The notes under the pieces: generated by a model | The model's input: the letters and a program-made list of their open reading frames with translations, nothing else | Database searches by the model: none | What the model was told of the DNA's origin: nothing | Part shown: in pieces, positions 11,491-21,191 of the stretch | How positions within the stretch are numbered: the first letter of the stretch is position 1 | How the letters are laid out: the number at the start of each line of letters is the position of its first letter | From: Leuctra nigra | Taxonomy: Eukaryota; Arthropoda; Insecta; Plecoptera; Leuctridae | DNA length: 64,000 nucleotides | Assembly: GCA_934045905.1 (NCBI GenBank) | Contig: OW203765.1 | Span: 16,555,409 to 16,619,408 of the forward strand | Direction of reading: 5' to 3' | Translations under genes and position numbers: made by a program

Positions 11491-11772
11491 TCAGCCGTTT
11501 AGGCTGTGGCGGTGATAGCGACGTTTCGTGATATCATCAGAATCATCATCTTCTTCAGAATCAGAAAGTGGTGTAATTTCACTGTTTTCTCGGTCCTCTA
11601 GCGCGCAAATGGCATAACCTATTGTTCCCAAATTTGGTATATGTAGTGGGGTGGGCCATAGCTCGTAATTAAGATATTTCGCAACAATGTGAGATTTACC
11701 AATTTTGAGATCCAGTAGGCCGAAAATGCCATGTTGTTGCTTACAGTAAAAGTGTTTGGTCTGCTCCTCAGT
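11491..11772 (-). pseudogene. Conserved relic ORF inside family B (93 codons, B1)
   Basis: Open for 93 codons from a double TAA to a TGA, without an ATG at its head. The peptide has aromatic/proline-rich parts (NYELWPTPLH), then an acidic serine run (SDSEEDDDSDD) and a basic end (KRRYHRHS). The same frame in B2 (28278-28544) has one nonsense codon and an indel of exactly five codons. The third copy also keeps part of the frame. I do not recognise the protein; it may be the tail of the lost transposase. Confidence 0.4.
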
Positions 11773-12356
11773 TTATTAGGCATTTACGGTATGTTGAGTG
11801 ACTGTGAGTGTATAGTACGACTTGGCTGGGTGGAGCGACCGCTCCACTAGATCATATGAGTGGTCCCAGGTATATTGTTTGAAGGATATCATGTGATTTT
11901 TGAAACTTAACAAGGAACCGTTCAATCAAAGGTTTAATCGAACAACTTAAAACTTAGCAAGATTATTGGGACCAATATTTTTGGAAATTTTGGAGATATT
12001 TATACAAGTCTGTGACGAAATTCAAGAATTATTGGCTTTTAATGACATTTTCGATAGACCTAATTTCGGTTCGAGGTGTTGCGTGTATCCGTGCTCGCTC
12101 ATCAACGCGTTACTCAGAGCGTTTTCCTAGTAGAGAATATTAAAGGTTGATATCTGAGATATTTTTCATTAACGAAACTTTTAAAACTGATTTTAATGCA
12201 ATTGACAGAAGTTGTAGTTAAAGTCTCCAACGATGTGAATAAAATAAAATTATGATGACTTTGTTCTTAGATTCGGGATGCTTGAATAAATGTATGGAAT
12301 ATTTTCAATGGAATCAGGATAATAAAGGATTTGCGATAATTATGTAATGCCTGTCA

Positions 12357-12430
12357 CATGGTTAGCTCAGTTGGTAGAGCTCTCGCCCGGCAAGTAACCG
12401 GTTCTTAACCAGATCCTTTTCACATCACAT
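12357..12430 (+). repeat. tRNA-derived SINE head or tRNA pseudogene
   Basis: TAGCTCAGTTGGTAGAGC (A-box/D-arm, 12363-12380) is followed by a degenerate B-box GGTTCTTAACC (12400-12410). The A-B spacing is too short for a normal anticodon arm plus T-arm, and no acceptor stem closes, so this is not a working tRNA gene. Confidence 0.55.
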
Positions 12431-12953
12431 CCTTTCACATCACTTAAACAAATACAACAATTGCATCCTCCATTCAGTACCTACATTTATCAGTCACTCA
12501 AGACACTTTTACCTTCTCGCTATTCCCCAAGGAGAAACTACTGCTCTGGTAATACATCAACGACGAAGCTGACTCGTCGCCAAGCACCGGGTCGTTAGCA
12601 AGAGAGGGTTACACATGGCAAACCAACATGGCGGCCTCATTAGTGTGATTGTAATGAGCACACACTGCTGTACGTAATTGTATGGCTCATTAGGTAATGT
12701 GGCGTATTGATATTATTACATGTATTTATTATGCGCATCTGCAGATATGGTAAGTGCGTGCCAAATTGTTTTGTTTTCTGTTACATGCAACTGATGTGCT
12801 CTCACGAACTGGGGTAACTAGGGTATTGATGCACGCAGTCGAAAGGCGGGGGCAACATTTTGGAGAGCACGAAAACTGATAAGATGAAAGCAAAGATAAG
12901 ATAATCTTAAAAATTGGATTATATCAATTATATATATTTTAAAAAGATATGCA
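12431..12953. other. No gene seen
   Basis: Single-copy looking sequence with no ORF of note. Possibly the body of the SINE at 12357 in its first part. Confidence 0.4.
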
Positions 12954-13163
12954 CCTCAGAGGTTTAAGGGCGAAAGTCAATTTTACCGATTTTGCTTTCA
13001 CACTTTTGGAATGATTTAATCAGGCTTAACTTTGTAATCAATGTCCACAAATACAACAACATCTCTTACAATTACACAATATGATTGGATGGACAAAAAG
13101 TACTTGTGCAGAAGCTCACCTCAAGAATCATTGAAACGGACTGCAGCCCTTCTACCTCTGAGA
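12954..13163 (-). mobile_element. Family C MITE (copy C1)
   Basis: Inverted termini: CCTCAGAGG.TTAAGGGCGAAAGT at the left, CCCTTCTACCTCTGAG at the right. The interior holds the family landmarks GAGCTCACCTCAAGAATCATTG and ACTTTTGGAATGAT..AATCA in minus orientation. Confidence 0.65.
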
Positions 13164-13292
13164 TACTGACATATTCTGCTGATCGCAATTGTCCCAACTT
13201 GACACTGGTTCAACTTGAATCCAAATGTTTAAATACTGAAAATCACAACATCATTTTGCGATTGTTTAAATGATCAAATGATCAAATTAAAG

Positions 13293-13447
13293 AATAAATA
13301 CCAACTGCAATATGAAAAGATTTTCTTCGAGGAGTTGGACTCGAACCCACGACCTTCCGATATATATCTATTAAAATATATATCAGAAGGTCGTGGGTTC
13401 GAGTCCCACTCGAGGAAAATCTTTTCATATTGCAGTTGGTATTTATT
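13293..13447. repeat. Near-perfect palindrome with a tRNA T-arm in each arm
   Basis: Arms of about 72 bp beginning AATAAATACCAACTGCAA pair with only a few differences. Each arm holds GGGTTCGAGTCC flanked by GTGGG/CCCAC, which is a tRNA T-arm with its B-box, next to TCGAGGA as in an acceptor stem 3' strand. The centre is AT-rich. It is either a foldback SINE or an inverted duplication of a tRNA 3' half. Confidence 0.7.
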
Positions 13448-13584
13448 AACATTCACCTAACTGAGGGAATCAGTAAAAACCATATTTCACAAATTAAAGA
13501 ATGTTTAAAACGCGTTTATTTGCACGAAATCATTTTGTGATATAAAAATATGTCCAAGGCCTGTGAGATCCCCGTAGGGCCTGT

Positions 13585-13607
13585 GGGGGGGGGGGGGGGG
13601 GGGGGGG
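13585..13607. repeat. Poly-G tract (23 G)
   Basis: Uninterrupted G run. Similar C runs lie at 46884-46903 and 51274-51301. Lengths are likely inexact. Confidence 0.9.
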
Positions 13608-14103
13608 CCTGTGAGCCCATTGAGACTACTAATGTTATTGTTTTCCAACAATATTACCTGCTTATCTTCTACAAATATCAACCACACCAAACTAAACAGA
13701 CAGGGCAGATGTTTACTATATTAATGTATGTATGTATGTATGTTTATTTTTCTACAATTTGTTACATTGAACAGGTGGTAGAGGTCTTAATACTAAATAT
13801 TTTCTAGAATCTAAGTCAAATTAAAATACAACTAAAACAATCTTATAGGTTAAAGTAATTTATATAAATTAATAAAAATAAATACTTATATAAATATAAA
13901 TATAACTATAACTATTACTGTTAATATTAATGCTAGATCGCTTTTAACTGTTAATTCGCCGACTTAATAGGTACTCTTAATACTCTTAATAATCTTTATA
14001 CTCAATAATACTTAATACTTAATACTTAATACTCTTAATACTCTTAATACTCTTAATACTTAATATTCTTATCAATAATTTTAACATTCAATAATTCTGA
14101 CAT

Positions 14104-16995
14104 CTAAACTAAGCTTTTCAACTCGGCCAAGTCGGCTGGAAATTCCCGGAGATCCATCGAGTTCCATTCTCTAATGGTTCGGTTCACGAACGAATGCCTA
14201 CCACCCTCAGTACGCGACCTTCTCTCCTTGATTTTCCACGAATGGTCGTTCCTGCTGTAGTAGTCCGGCATCGCAAACCTACTCGCCACCTCCTTCCAAG
14301 CCTCCTTCCCGACTAACGCTCTGTACATGTTTAAAAGGCGAGCCTTCCTCCTCCTATCCTCCAACGATTCCCACTCTAGCTCCTTTAGCATTTCGCTTAC
14401 ACTTTCGGGAACCCGTTGGAGTGTGATCTTGAACTCACTTCCCACCTTATGCCCTTTGTTTGCTATGACCCACTTTCTGTATTTTGTTTTGCCCGTTACT
14501 TTTTTAGCGGCTCTTCTCTGAACATTCTCTATCGCCCTGATCTGTCCCTTTTTGTAAGGGTCCCATACTGCTCCAGCATATTCCACGATGGGCCTGATTA
14601 GCGTTGTGTACGCTTTTGCTTTGGTTCTATGGCTAGCGCCCTTCAAGTTCCGCATCACAAACGCTAACTGCCTTGATGATTTTGCGACTACCGATCCGAT
14701 TTGTAAGTCCCCGTCCATCTTTCGATCTAGCACCACACCAAGGTATTTACAGCTATCCTGTTTGTCTAATAGCACCCCTCCCATTTGGTAACTTCCACTA
14801 TCTACATTCCGTGCCCTCGAAAATCTAACATACTGACATTTTTTCGCATTCACAACCATTTTATTTTTAATCGCCCATGTCTCTATTTTATATACATCCT
14901 CCTGCAACTCCCTTCTGTCCTGATCACACCTTATAAGTTTGGTCAGAATCAGATCGTCTGCAAATAATCGAACCTTAGCTGTAACGCCCTCCCCAATATT
15001 ATTTACATATATTATAAACAGCAGGGGACCCAACACGCTTCCTTGGGGTACCCCTGATGTAACAGCTACGCTCCTGGATAGGCATTTTCCTACCCTAACT
15101 CTCTGTGATCTGTTGCGAAGGAAACTGCCTATCCAGTCCACCACTCCCTCGTGCAGTCCCAAGCTGCCAAGCTTACCCAACAACTCCCCATGAGGCACCT
15201 TGTCGAAGGCCTTCTCAAAGTCAATCAAGATTGCGTCCACGACTTCGCCTTTATCCAACGCCTCATGAAGGTCCTCCGATAAACCCGCTAACTGGGACCC
15301 ACACGAGTGTCCCGGTCGGAAGCCATGTTGCTCGCTCCTTAGCCATCCCAGTTTCACTAGGTGACCCCGAACGTACTTGGCTATGACCCCCTCCATGGTC
15401 TTGCAGATCACAGAGGTAAGGCTAACCGGTCTGTAGTTTCTGGGATCACCTCTCTCCCCTGCCTTGAATATTGGGACCACCGTCCCTTGCTTCCATTCTA
15501 GAGGTAACGTATTTGTGGCAAAAGATATTCTGAAAAGCTCATCCAAATATTGAATTATGCTATTTCCTGCCATCCTTACAGTATCCCCTGAAATATTGTC
15601 TGGCCCCTCTGCCTTTCCACTCTTTATTTTTCTGACCTCTTTCCATATATCTGTTGTCGTTATATTCAAACTTTCCCACATAGCTTTTTCATTTCTCCCT
15701 CCAATATATTCCCTGTCCTTTGCTTGAAAAACTCTGGAAAACTGAGTGCTTAGCATCTCTGCCTTATCCTCGTTCTTATCTGCCTCCGAATTATCGTCCT
15801 TCAGACCAGGAATGTCTCTGCCACTTCCTTTCTGCCCTCTAATATGGGCATAAAGTTTTCTCCAGCTACTTTTGATGTCCTGCTCATCAAACAGTCTCTC
15901 CATATATTTATCTTTGGCATCTTTCTTAGCACCAGTAAGCTCTTCTCTAATAGCTTTACGCTTCACTCTCCATTCATTTTCTTCTAACCTGCCCTTCTTT
16001 CTATGCAGTACTCTCGCTTTTCTCTTTATTGTTCTGACAGATTTATTGTAAAAAGGCGGATCGCTATTTGGACGAATGATTTTACGCGGCACGAACTTTT
16101 CCCTACATGTGTTTAATAGGTCCTTGAGCGCTTCCCATCTAACTTCACAAATTTCCTCTTTACAAGACCAATCATCGAACATTTCTCCCATGAACTTTTT
16201 TACTCCATCTTTATCTACCTTTCTGTACAGCCAAATCTCTTTGTATGTTTCTGCTTTTTCCTCACTTTTATTTACAAAATCTATGTCTAAAATTGGTACC
16301 TGGTGATCACTTATTCCCTCGACTACCTCCCCTCCTAACCATAGGTTCGGTGGACGAACGAGGAAGACGTCTAGGAGGTTTGACCTATTGTTGTTCCCAT
16401 AACCTCTCGTTCCCTCCTGCACCGTCTGTACAAAACCCTGGTTCATTATTTGATGTACCAGGGCTTGCGTCTTATGTGGCACACTTTCATCGCCCATGTC
16501 CCACAGAACCCCAGGTAGATTAAAGTCCCCTCCAATCACCACTCTCGCCTCTTCACTCCATTCCTGCAACCTTTCGTTGAGTCTCTCTAACAGCTGGATT
16601 CCTCCCGGTCTATACCCCGCAACAATCTTTAGGACCACATTTCTTTCTTTTACTTCAACACACATCATCTCTACTTCCTTTTCAACCCACTCAACTCTGC
16701 ATCTTAATCCTTCCCTGACCCCGATAAATATTCCACCTCCATGACGGTTTCGGTCTCTCCTGAATATCCTGAAACCGGCACCAAACACTTCTGTATCCCG
16801 GATATCGGGGTCCAGGAAGGATTCAACGCCAATGAATACATCAGGCTGATGACAGTCAATTAGTGAGCTGAATTGAAGCTGTTTAGGAAATACACTTCTA
16901 CAATTTACTTCTAAAAACCGTAACTTATATCTATTTACAATTTTTACACTTTTCTTTATTTCCCCCGTCCTTCTGTCCATTGGTCCTATTTTCAT
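14104..16995 (-). CDS. LINE-A ORF2: AP endonuclease and reverse transcriptase (963 aa)
   Basis: Nicks target DNA and primes cDNA synthesis from the element RNA. The N-terminal 230 residues are an apurinic-type endonuclease: ESFLDPDI, GGGIFIG, GGDFNLPG and the closing SDHQVP motif are visible. The RT lies around residues 450-730 with NYRPVSLTS, HGFRPGHSC, IDFEKAFDKV (catalytic Asp), SGVPQGSVLGP and FADDL. The C-terminal region has RPIVEYAGAVWDPY and RAIENVQRRAAK, as in many CR1/L2/Jockey-type elements. No internal stop or frameshift. The length is normal for the group. The clade within CR1/L2/Jockey would need a tree. Confidence 0.92.
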   Translation of the reverse strand: MKIGPMDRRTGEIKKSVKIVNRYKLRFLEVNCRSVFPKQLQFSSLIDCHQPDVFIGVESFLDPDIRDTEVFGAGFRIFRRDRNRHGGGIFIGVREGLRCRVEWVEKEVEMMCVEVKERNVVLKIVAGYRPGGIQLLERLNERLQEWSEEARVVIGGDFNLPGVLWDMGDESVPHKTQALVHQIMNQGFVQTVQEGTRGYGNNNRSNLLDVFLVRPPNLWLGGEVVEGISDHQVPILDIDFVNKSEEKAETYKEIWLYRKVDKDGVKKFMGEMFDDWSCKEEICEVRWEALKDLLNTCREKFVPRKIIRPNSDPPFYNKSVRTIKRKARVLHRKKGRLEENEWRVKRKAIREELTGAKKDAKDKYMERLFDEQDIKSSWRKLYAHIRGQKGSGRDIPGLKDDNSEADKNEDKAEMLSTQFSRVFQAKDREYIGGRNEKAMWESLNITTTDIWKEVRKIKSGKAEGPDNISGDTVRMAGNSIIQYLDELFRISFATNTLPLEWKQGTVVPIFKAGERGDPRNYRPVSLTSVICKTMEGVIAKYVRGHLVKLGWLRSEQHGFRPGHSCGSQLAGLSEDLHEALDKGEVVDAILIDFEKAFDKVPHGELLGKLGSLGLHEGVVDWIGSFLRNRSQRVRVGKCLSRSVAVTSGVPQGSVLGPLLFIIYVNNIGEGVTAKVRLFADDLILTKLIRCDQDRRELQEDVYKIETWAIKNKMVVNAKKCQYVRFSRARNVDSGSYQMGGVLLDKQDSCKYLGVVLDRKMDGDLQIGSVVAKSSRQLAFVMRNLKGASHRTKAKAYTTLIRPIVEYAGAVWDPYKKGQIRAIENVQRRAAKKVTGKTKYRKWVIANKGHKVGSEFKITLQRVPESVSEMLKELEWESLEDRRRKARLLNMYRALVGKEAWKEVASRFAMPDYYSRNDHSWKIKERRSRTEGGRHSFVNRTIREWNSMDLREFPADLAELKSLV

Positions 16996-17003
16996 TCCCC
17001 CAT

Positions 17004-17891
17004 CTACAACTCGTTTTTTGATGCCCTATCACTATTCCCCAGCTCCTTTTGAATACATTCTACAATAATTCTACCCAGCTTCTCTCCCCCCGCCGTGTTG
17101 AGGTGCAGCCCGTCCCCTGATGCGAAATTATTTGGGAACTCGTGGCTTAGTGGGACGAACTTGGCACCCAACTCTTCGCACAGCCACGAAACACTTTCAT
17201 TTAGTTTGTCCATTGTTTCGTCATGTACGTCTGCTCTGTACATCATCCCGTTGACTATAAACCGGGCTTCAGGGTATTTAGCCATTCCCACCCCAAGAAG
17301 CTCTTCCATCTCCACCATGAGGTGGCGCTCAGAACTTCCGCTATATCGACTCCTTCCGACACGAACATTGTTTGTTCCGACGTTCAAAACTACTACTTTT
17401 GGAGTGATTGTCCTCTCCATCAGCTTTAACATGTTTCCTAGTTCAGCAATTCGAATGCCTGGAAACACGTCCACCGCACACCCACTTTTCCTGCAGACGA
17501 CACCTGCACCTCTTATTAGAGAGTCCCCCATAACCAGAACTTCTCCTTCGTCGCACACGATCAATGTTGCACTGTTGCTGCTGTTTCTCGGTGGTGTTTT
17601 GCTCAGCTCCAGGATGCGGCGAAATCTTTCTTCCCTCCTTTGTTTCAGAATCTGTTTCTGCTCGCTATTCTGCTGTTGCTGTTGTTGCTGCTGCTGTATT
17701 TGTTTTTGTTGTTGTTGTTCTTGTGGTGTCTGCAGGAGTTGATGAGGTTGCTGTCCCTGTTCTTCTTGTACCTCCTGCAGCAGCATTTCGCTTTGCTGTT
17801 GCTGTTGTTGCTGATCCCGTTTGTAATAATTGTACATATGATAAAAATGCATCTTTAGACTATAAGTAAATAAAATAATGGGACTAAACAA
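17004..17891 (-). CDS. LINE-A ORF1: glutamine-rich protein with SGNH esterase domain
   Basis: The N-terminal third is glutamine-rich with several poly-Q runs. From about residue 105 there is an SGNH (GDSL) hydrolase pattern: block I VMGDSLIRG with the nucleophile serine, block III NVGTNNV, and the Asp/His pair in DGLHLN. Esterase ORF1 proteins are known from some CR1/L2-type LINEs. The annotated start may be too early, since MHFYHMYNYYKRD about 12 residues further in is an alternative. ORF2 follows after 8 bases in another frame. The poly-Q tract gives leucine- and cysteine-rich false ORFs on the plus strand. Confidence 0.85.
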   Translation of the reverse strand: MFSPIILFTYSLKMHFYHMYNYYKRDQQQQQQQSEMLLQEVQEEQGQQPHQLLQTPQEQQQQKQIQQQQQQQQQNSEQKQILKQRREERFRRILELSKTPPRNSSNSATLIVCDEGEVLVMGDSLIRGAGVVCRKSGCAVDVFPGIRIAELGNMLKLMERTITPKVVVLNVGTNNVRVGRSRYSGSSERHLMVEMEELLGVGMAKYPEARFIVNGMMYRADVHDETMDKLNESVSWLCEELGAKFVPLSHEFPNNFASGDGLHLNTAGGEKLGRIIVECIQKELGNSDRASKNEL

Positions 17892-18058
17892 GGGGGTGGT
17901 CTGTAGTTACGTCACTGCTCACATATTTGGGACTCGAGAGTGGGCCATGATATTATCATCTCACTATAAGAATATCATTTCGAACATTAATTATATAACA
18001 TTTGGTTATTATTTAACATAATGTAAAAATGCCATGTGTACTTGAAAGCTGTGCCAGA

Positions 18059-18590
18059 AACCACACCTTTCTAATAGAGTTCCCATGAGGGTGGGTGGCG
18101 TCTTGGTTATACAATATGAATTTGTTTAAAAACATACACGTTAGGACCGCTATTATGAAGCATAATTATAATGTGTTTTTAAAAGATTTGGCTAAAAGAC
18201 CACACCTTTCTAATAGACAATTTCTGATATCATCAGGGTGGGTCCAGCTTCTTTGTTTTACAGATATTAAATTAGGTGTTTTAAAACGAAATAAAACTTT
18301 AGGGCTGTTATGTAACATTTCAAATTATACACAATTATATACACAATTTTAAAAAATTTGATAAAATACCACACCTTTCTAATAGACAATTTCTAATATT
18401 ATCAGGGTGGGTCCCAGTTTCTTGGTTTTACAGATATTAAATTTGTGTTGTATAACAAAGTACCTATAACTTTATGGCCGTTATGTAACATGTCAAATTA
18501 CAGTGTGCTTTTAAAAGATTGTGCTAAAATACCACACCTTTCTATTAGTGATGATACTGAAATTATCATGATGAGTTTGGCTTCAAAAAC
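18059..18590. repeat. Tandem repeat, about four units of 140-170 bp
   Basis: Units start at ACCACACCTTTCTAATAG or a close form at 18059, 18199, 18368 and 18531. Also shared are TATCATCAGGGTGGGT, CAGATATTAAATT and GTTATGTAACAT. Successive spacings are about 140, 169 and 163. Confidence 0.75.
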
Positions 18591-19119
18591 TTATTTAACA
18601 TTTATTTTGGATTGCTAAATATTAATAAATATTTTACAAAAATATAGAACAACATTTAATTTTTTTGAGCCAAAACATACGAACGCTAAGTGCAAAATTT
18701 AGGAAATTTTGCAAGTATGTAAGCCAAACACCGTTCTCTTGACATCGTTGTTAATGTATTAATGCTATGAACTGTTTTATTATATGGCGTTTCTCAGCGG
18801 AGAATTGAATGACATTTTACGTGGGTTAAACCAAATATAACTTTTTAATATCAACGAAATATTTTCGTCAACATCAATATTAACGTAGATAGAAATCTCA
18901 TTAAATTCTACTTTCAAAATTATGACAACGATACTCCGAATATTTTTTGAATGAAATTCAAGGCGCGTGGGAGGCCATTGTTAAATCGGTTGAGAGAGTT
19001 GTTTGGAGGCGTTTGACATGGCAAGCAGGAGGCTGATGGCAATAGAACTTGGAATCGTTCAGTGAAAGCGTTGCTAATTGCGAGACAATTCGTGATGCAT
19101 GGAAATAATATCTGAACCC
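18591..19119. other. No gene; repeat flank
   Basis: AT-rich. The block 19055-19110 (TCGTTCAGTGAAAGCG ... GCATGGAAATAATAT) recurs in diverged form at 23145-23200, each time just before a family C MITE. Confidence 0.45.
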
Positions 19120-19340
19120 CAGAGGTAGAAGGCCGAAAGTCCATTTCAATGATTCGTGCGGTGAGCTCAAAACCAATAACTCTGCTTTCATCTAATCATG
19201 TTTGTAATGGAGACATGAGTCGCTGTGAAAGGTAATACGTCAATATGATTGCTGACATCAGTGACAAGTGATGCTAATTTCATTGCAAAAGTTGCAACCC
19301 AAAATATAGAAAATGGACATTCGGCCTTCTACCTTTGAGG
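19120..19340 (+). mobile_element. Family C MITE (copy C2)
   Basis: Starts CAGAGGTAGAAGGCCGAAAG and ends GGCCTTCTACCTTTG, giving inverted termini. The interior contains GAGCTCAAAACCAGTAA-like, GGAGACATGAGTCG and TGACATCAGTGA segments shared with C4-C6. Confidence 0.7.
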
Positions 19341-20855
19341 TACAGATATACTGCTTCATAAATCGTGTTTAAAACCTATACATCTATACACCTATACATC
19401 TATAGATTATTTATTAGTAAAGTAGAGTATTAACAATAAATCTATTACGGTGAAACCTAGTAACCTATCTTGCTAAAAATCAAATGGAAAACGAATACGA
19501 TAGTATTAATTTTTGAAAAAATTATACAGGGTCATTCTGGTACAAGTTTTATCTTTTGGTCGTAACTTTGATCCTGGTCGCAACTTTAATCACAACTTGC
19601 GACCGAAAATAAAACGGTCGTATCCTCATTCTTCAACAAGGTAATATCTCGGGATTATCTTCAAGGTCTAATATTGTAACACAGAATGAAACAATTGATG
19701 TTTTCGAAACTTTGACAGTAGTAAGCCGTGAAATATTCCAATGAACTTCAAAAAGTATGAATTTTTCTTCACGAATTCTTTGGATTTATTCGAAAATTGG
19801 CGGTAAAATTCGAAATTACTGTAAAGAATGTTATTTGTTCTTTAATAAAAGTGATTTTGCAAGAGTACATTAGAATACAATTGACAGAACAACAAAATGG
19901 TGATAGCTAACATAAAAAGAGAAACTTTAATATGTATCTAGTTTCAAATGCTTGGTTACATTTTAACAGTTGTTTAAGACTTGATTAGCATGACACCAGC
20001 ACAATGACAATCCTAGAACCAATCCTGCCTTCTGTTAAACCAAAAGCATAGCATTGAAAATAATCCTAAGCAGTAGGCAAATAATACACGTCAAGCAAAG
20101 AAATAAAATGTTTTATTTGTTAGGTATGTACTTCATTGAGACACTTAATATAAATAATAAGTTCCTAGGTTACATGGCAATTTTCCAAGGTATTTGATAG
20201 TGTTTTGAGCAACTGAGACAATGAAGATAGTGAAACACTGCTGAATATTGCATTCAGATTTGAGAGACCAAAGTTGACATCGGTGCATACAACATCGCTT
20301 TTACACGATGTTGTAGAATCATTTTCTTGACACATTAACTCCAACTCTCCATGAACACTAACCGAAATAGAGAACTCATGCTGGACACTAACATTTACAT
20401 GGATTTAAAAGTCATCATAGTTTACACTTTTAAGAGAAGAGAGACTCAATGCAAACAAACAAGGTTTCTATCCAGTCAAAAAGCTAGGTACCTATCTTGG
20501 TGTGTGAGGACAGAAATCACATCTCTTTCACAAGAGAAAAACCGAGAGTAAGAAGGAACATAATATGTTATATGACACATAAGAAATCATAGTTTACGTA
20601 GGTAATCAATAATCATGAATGGTCCAAAAGAAGAGTGGGATGTGGGTTCCAACCAACAGTGTTAATCTAGAAAGAACTAATATTAATTTATTGTTGAAAT
20701 TAAATTGAATTTGTATAGGTAGGTAGGTATTGGTAGGTACCTACCTACCTATAAGAATTTTTGAAATGTATACTACCTGAGTTTTTTTTTTATTAGGTAG
20801 GTAGGTACTTTAACAGCTAGGTAAATTTAAAAAAATATTTGCTCAGAGTCTTGTT
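19341..20855. other. No gene seen
   Basis: No convincing ORF. 19540-19630 (GTCGTAACTTTG, TTGCGACCG) resembles the block 22340-22440, probably a shared repeat. GGTAGGTAGGTA/TACCTACCTACC strings lie at 20718-20810. Confidence 0.45.
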
Positions 20856-21191
20856 TCATTCACAAATGAGTTGACTATGAGAAACAGTTTGTTCGGCTAC
20901 CAGAGCAACACCCCTACAAACAGGATCTCTTGAAACACTGTCTTGGTCCTTGCGATGATTGGCCCAGACTGTGTTGAAGTCGAGGCACATGCTGTGAAGG
21001 ATGCACACAGCCGTAAAGACCAGCCATTAGGAGAGAAGATGACCAGCAGCCCCGGTGTGGTCCACAGATCTGAACCTCGACTAGATGCAGCGCGCGACAT
21101 TGTTGCGGAAGGACTTGTTGAAGCGGTCTTCTGCCTCGCTGTGGAGATGCTCGAATGGTGTCATCAGCCACGATTTCAAAGCCGCTGTCAG
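20856..21191 (-). pseudogene. Decayed protein-coding fragment, unknown family
   Basis: On the minus strand one frame runs from an AG acceptor (21192-21193) with 112 codons to a TGA, and has only two internal stops (TAG, TAA). It reads like real protein: an amphipathic start (LTAALKSWLMTPFEHLH), then DRFNKSFRNNVARCI, and later MCLDFNTVWANHRKD and GVALVAEQTV. Its base composition is clearly richer in G+C than its surroundings. I do not recognise the family. It may be a dead exon, a processed pseudogene, or an exon whose stops are assembly errors. Confidence 0.4.

Larger units (their letters stand above)
9498..11851 (-). mobile_element. Family B element, copy B1 (2.35 kb), Helentron-like
   Basis: Near-identical by eye to 28200-30540 in the opposite orientation. 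Read on the minus strand it begins TCTAGTGGAGCGGTCGCTCC (an 8-bp perfect stem GTGGAGCG/CGCTCCAC) and ends ACACGGAGTGT + TTTTTTCTGGGA. Subterminal CCAGCCAAGTC near the start and GACTTGGCTGG near the end form an asymmetric inverted pair. It interrupts family A1: the same site is empty in copies near 27310-27340 and 45535-45560, and joining the flanks restores that sequence with no duplication. Its 3' half is a long palindrome (arms 9498-9735 and 10404-10622). Confidence 0.6.
7694..12130 (+). mobile_element. Helitron-like element A1, holding a nested family B copy
   Basis: The left end TTGAGCGAGCGAAGCGAGCG matches the left ends of the other family A copies. The right end is a hairpin (CGCTC ... 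GAGCG, loop containing AACGCGTT) followed by TTTTC and CTAG (12127-12130). A hairpin a few bases before CTRR is the Helitron 3' signature. The element holds a relic ORF (9011-9241) that joins directly, at about 9237, to the 3' region shared with copies at 27041-27943 and 44658-46165. It therefore looks like an internally deleted derivative of an autonomous element. Family B copy B1 (9498-11851) is inserted in it. Confidence 0.6.
13725..18050 (-). mobile_element. LINE-A: CR1/L2-type non-LTR retrotransposon
   Basis: Two ORFs read on the minus strand, ORF1 (17891-17004) then ORF2 (16995-14104), separated by 8 bases. The 3' UTR has a (TTAATACTC)n-like low-complexity part and the element ends in a short CATA microsatellite at 13725-13742, a common CR1/L2 tail form. 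The 5' end is not sharp; I place it near 18050. Both ORFs are open, so this copy may be recent. Confidence 0.85.

Noticed and set aside
12357..12430. Functional tRNA gene
   Set aside because: A-box and D-arm are good, but the B-box is degenerate and no acceptor stem or complete anticodon arm can be formed.
13274..13460. Two overlapping 60-codon ORFs on opposite strands with similar sequence
   Set aside because: They are the two readings of the palindrome at 13293-13447.
14327..17869. Plus-strand ORFs opposite LINE-A, including leucine- and valine-rich ones of 60-215 codons
   Set aside because: All are antisense shadows of ORF1/ORF2; the hydrophobic runs come from the antisense of the CAG/CAA poly-Q tract.
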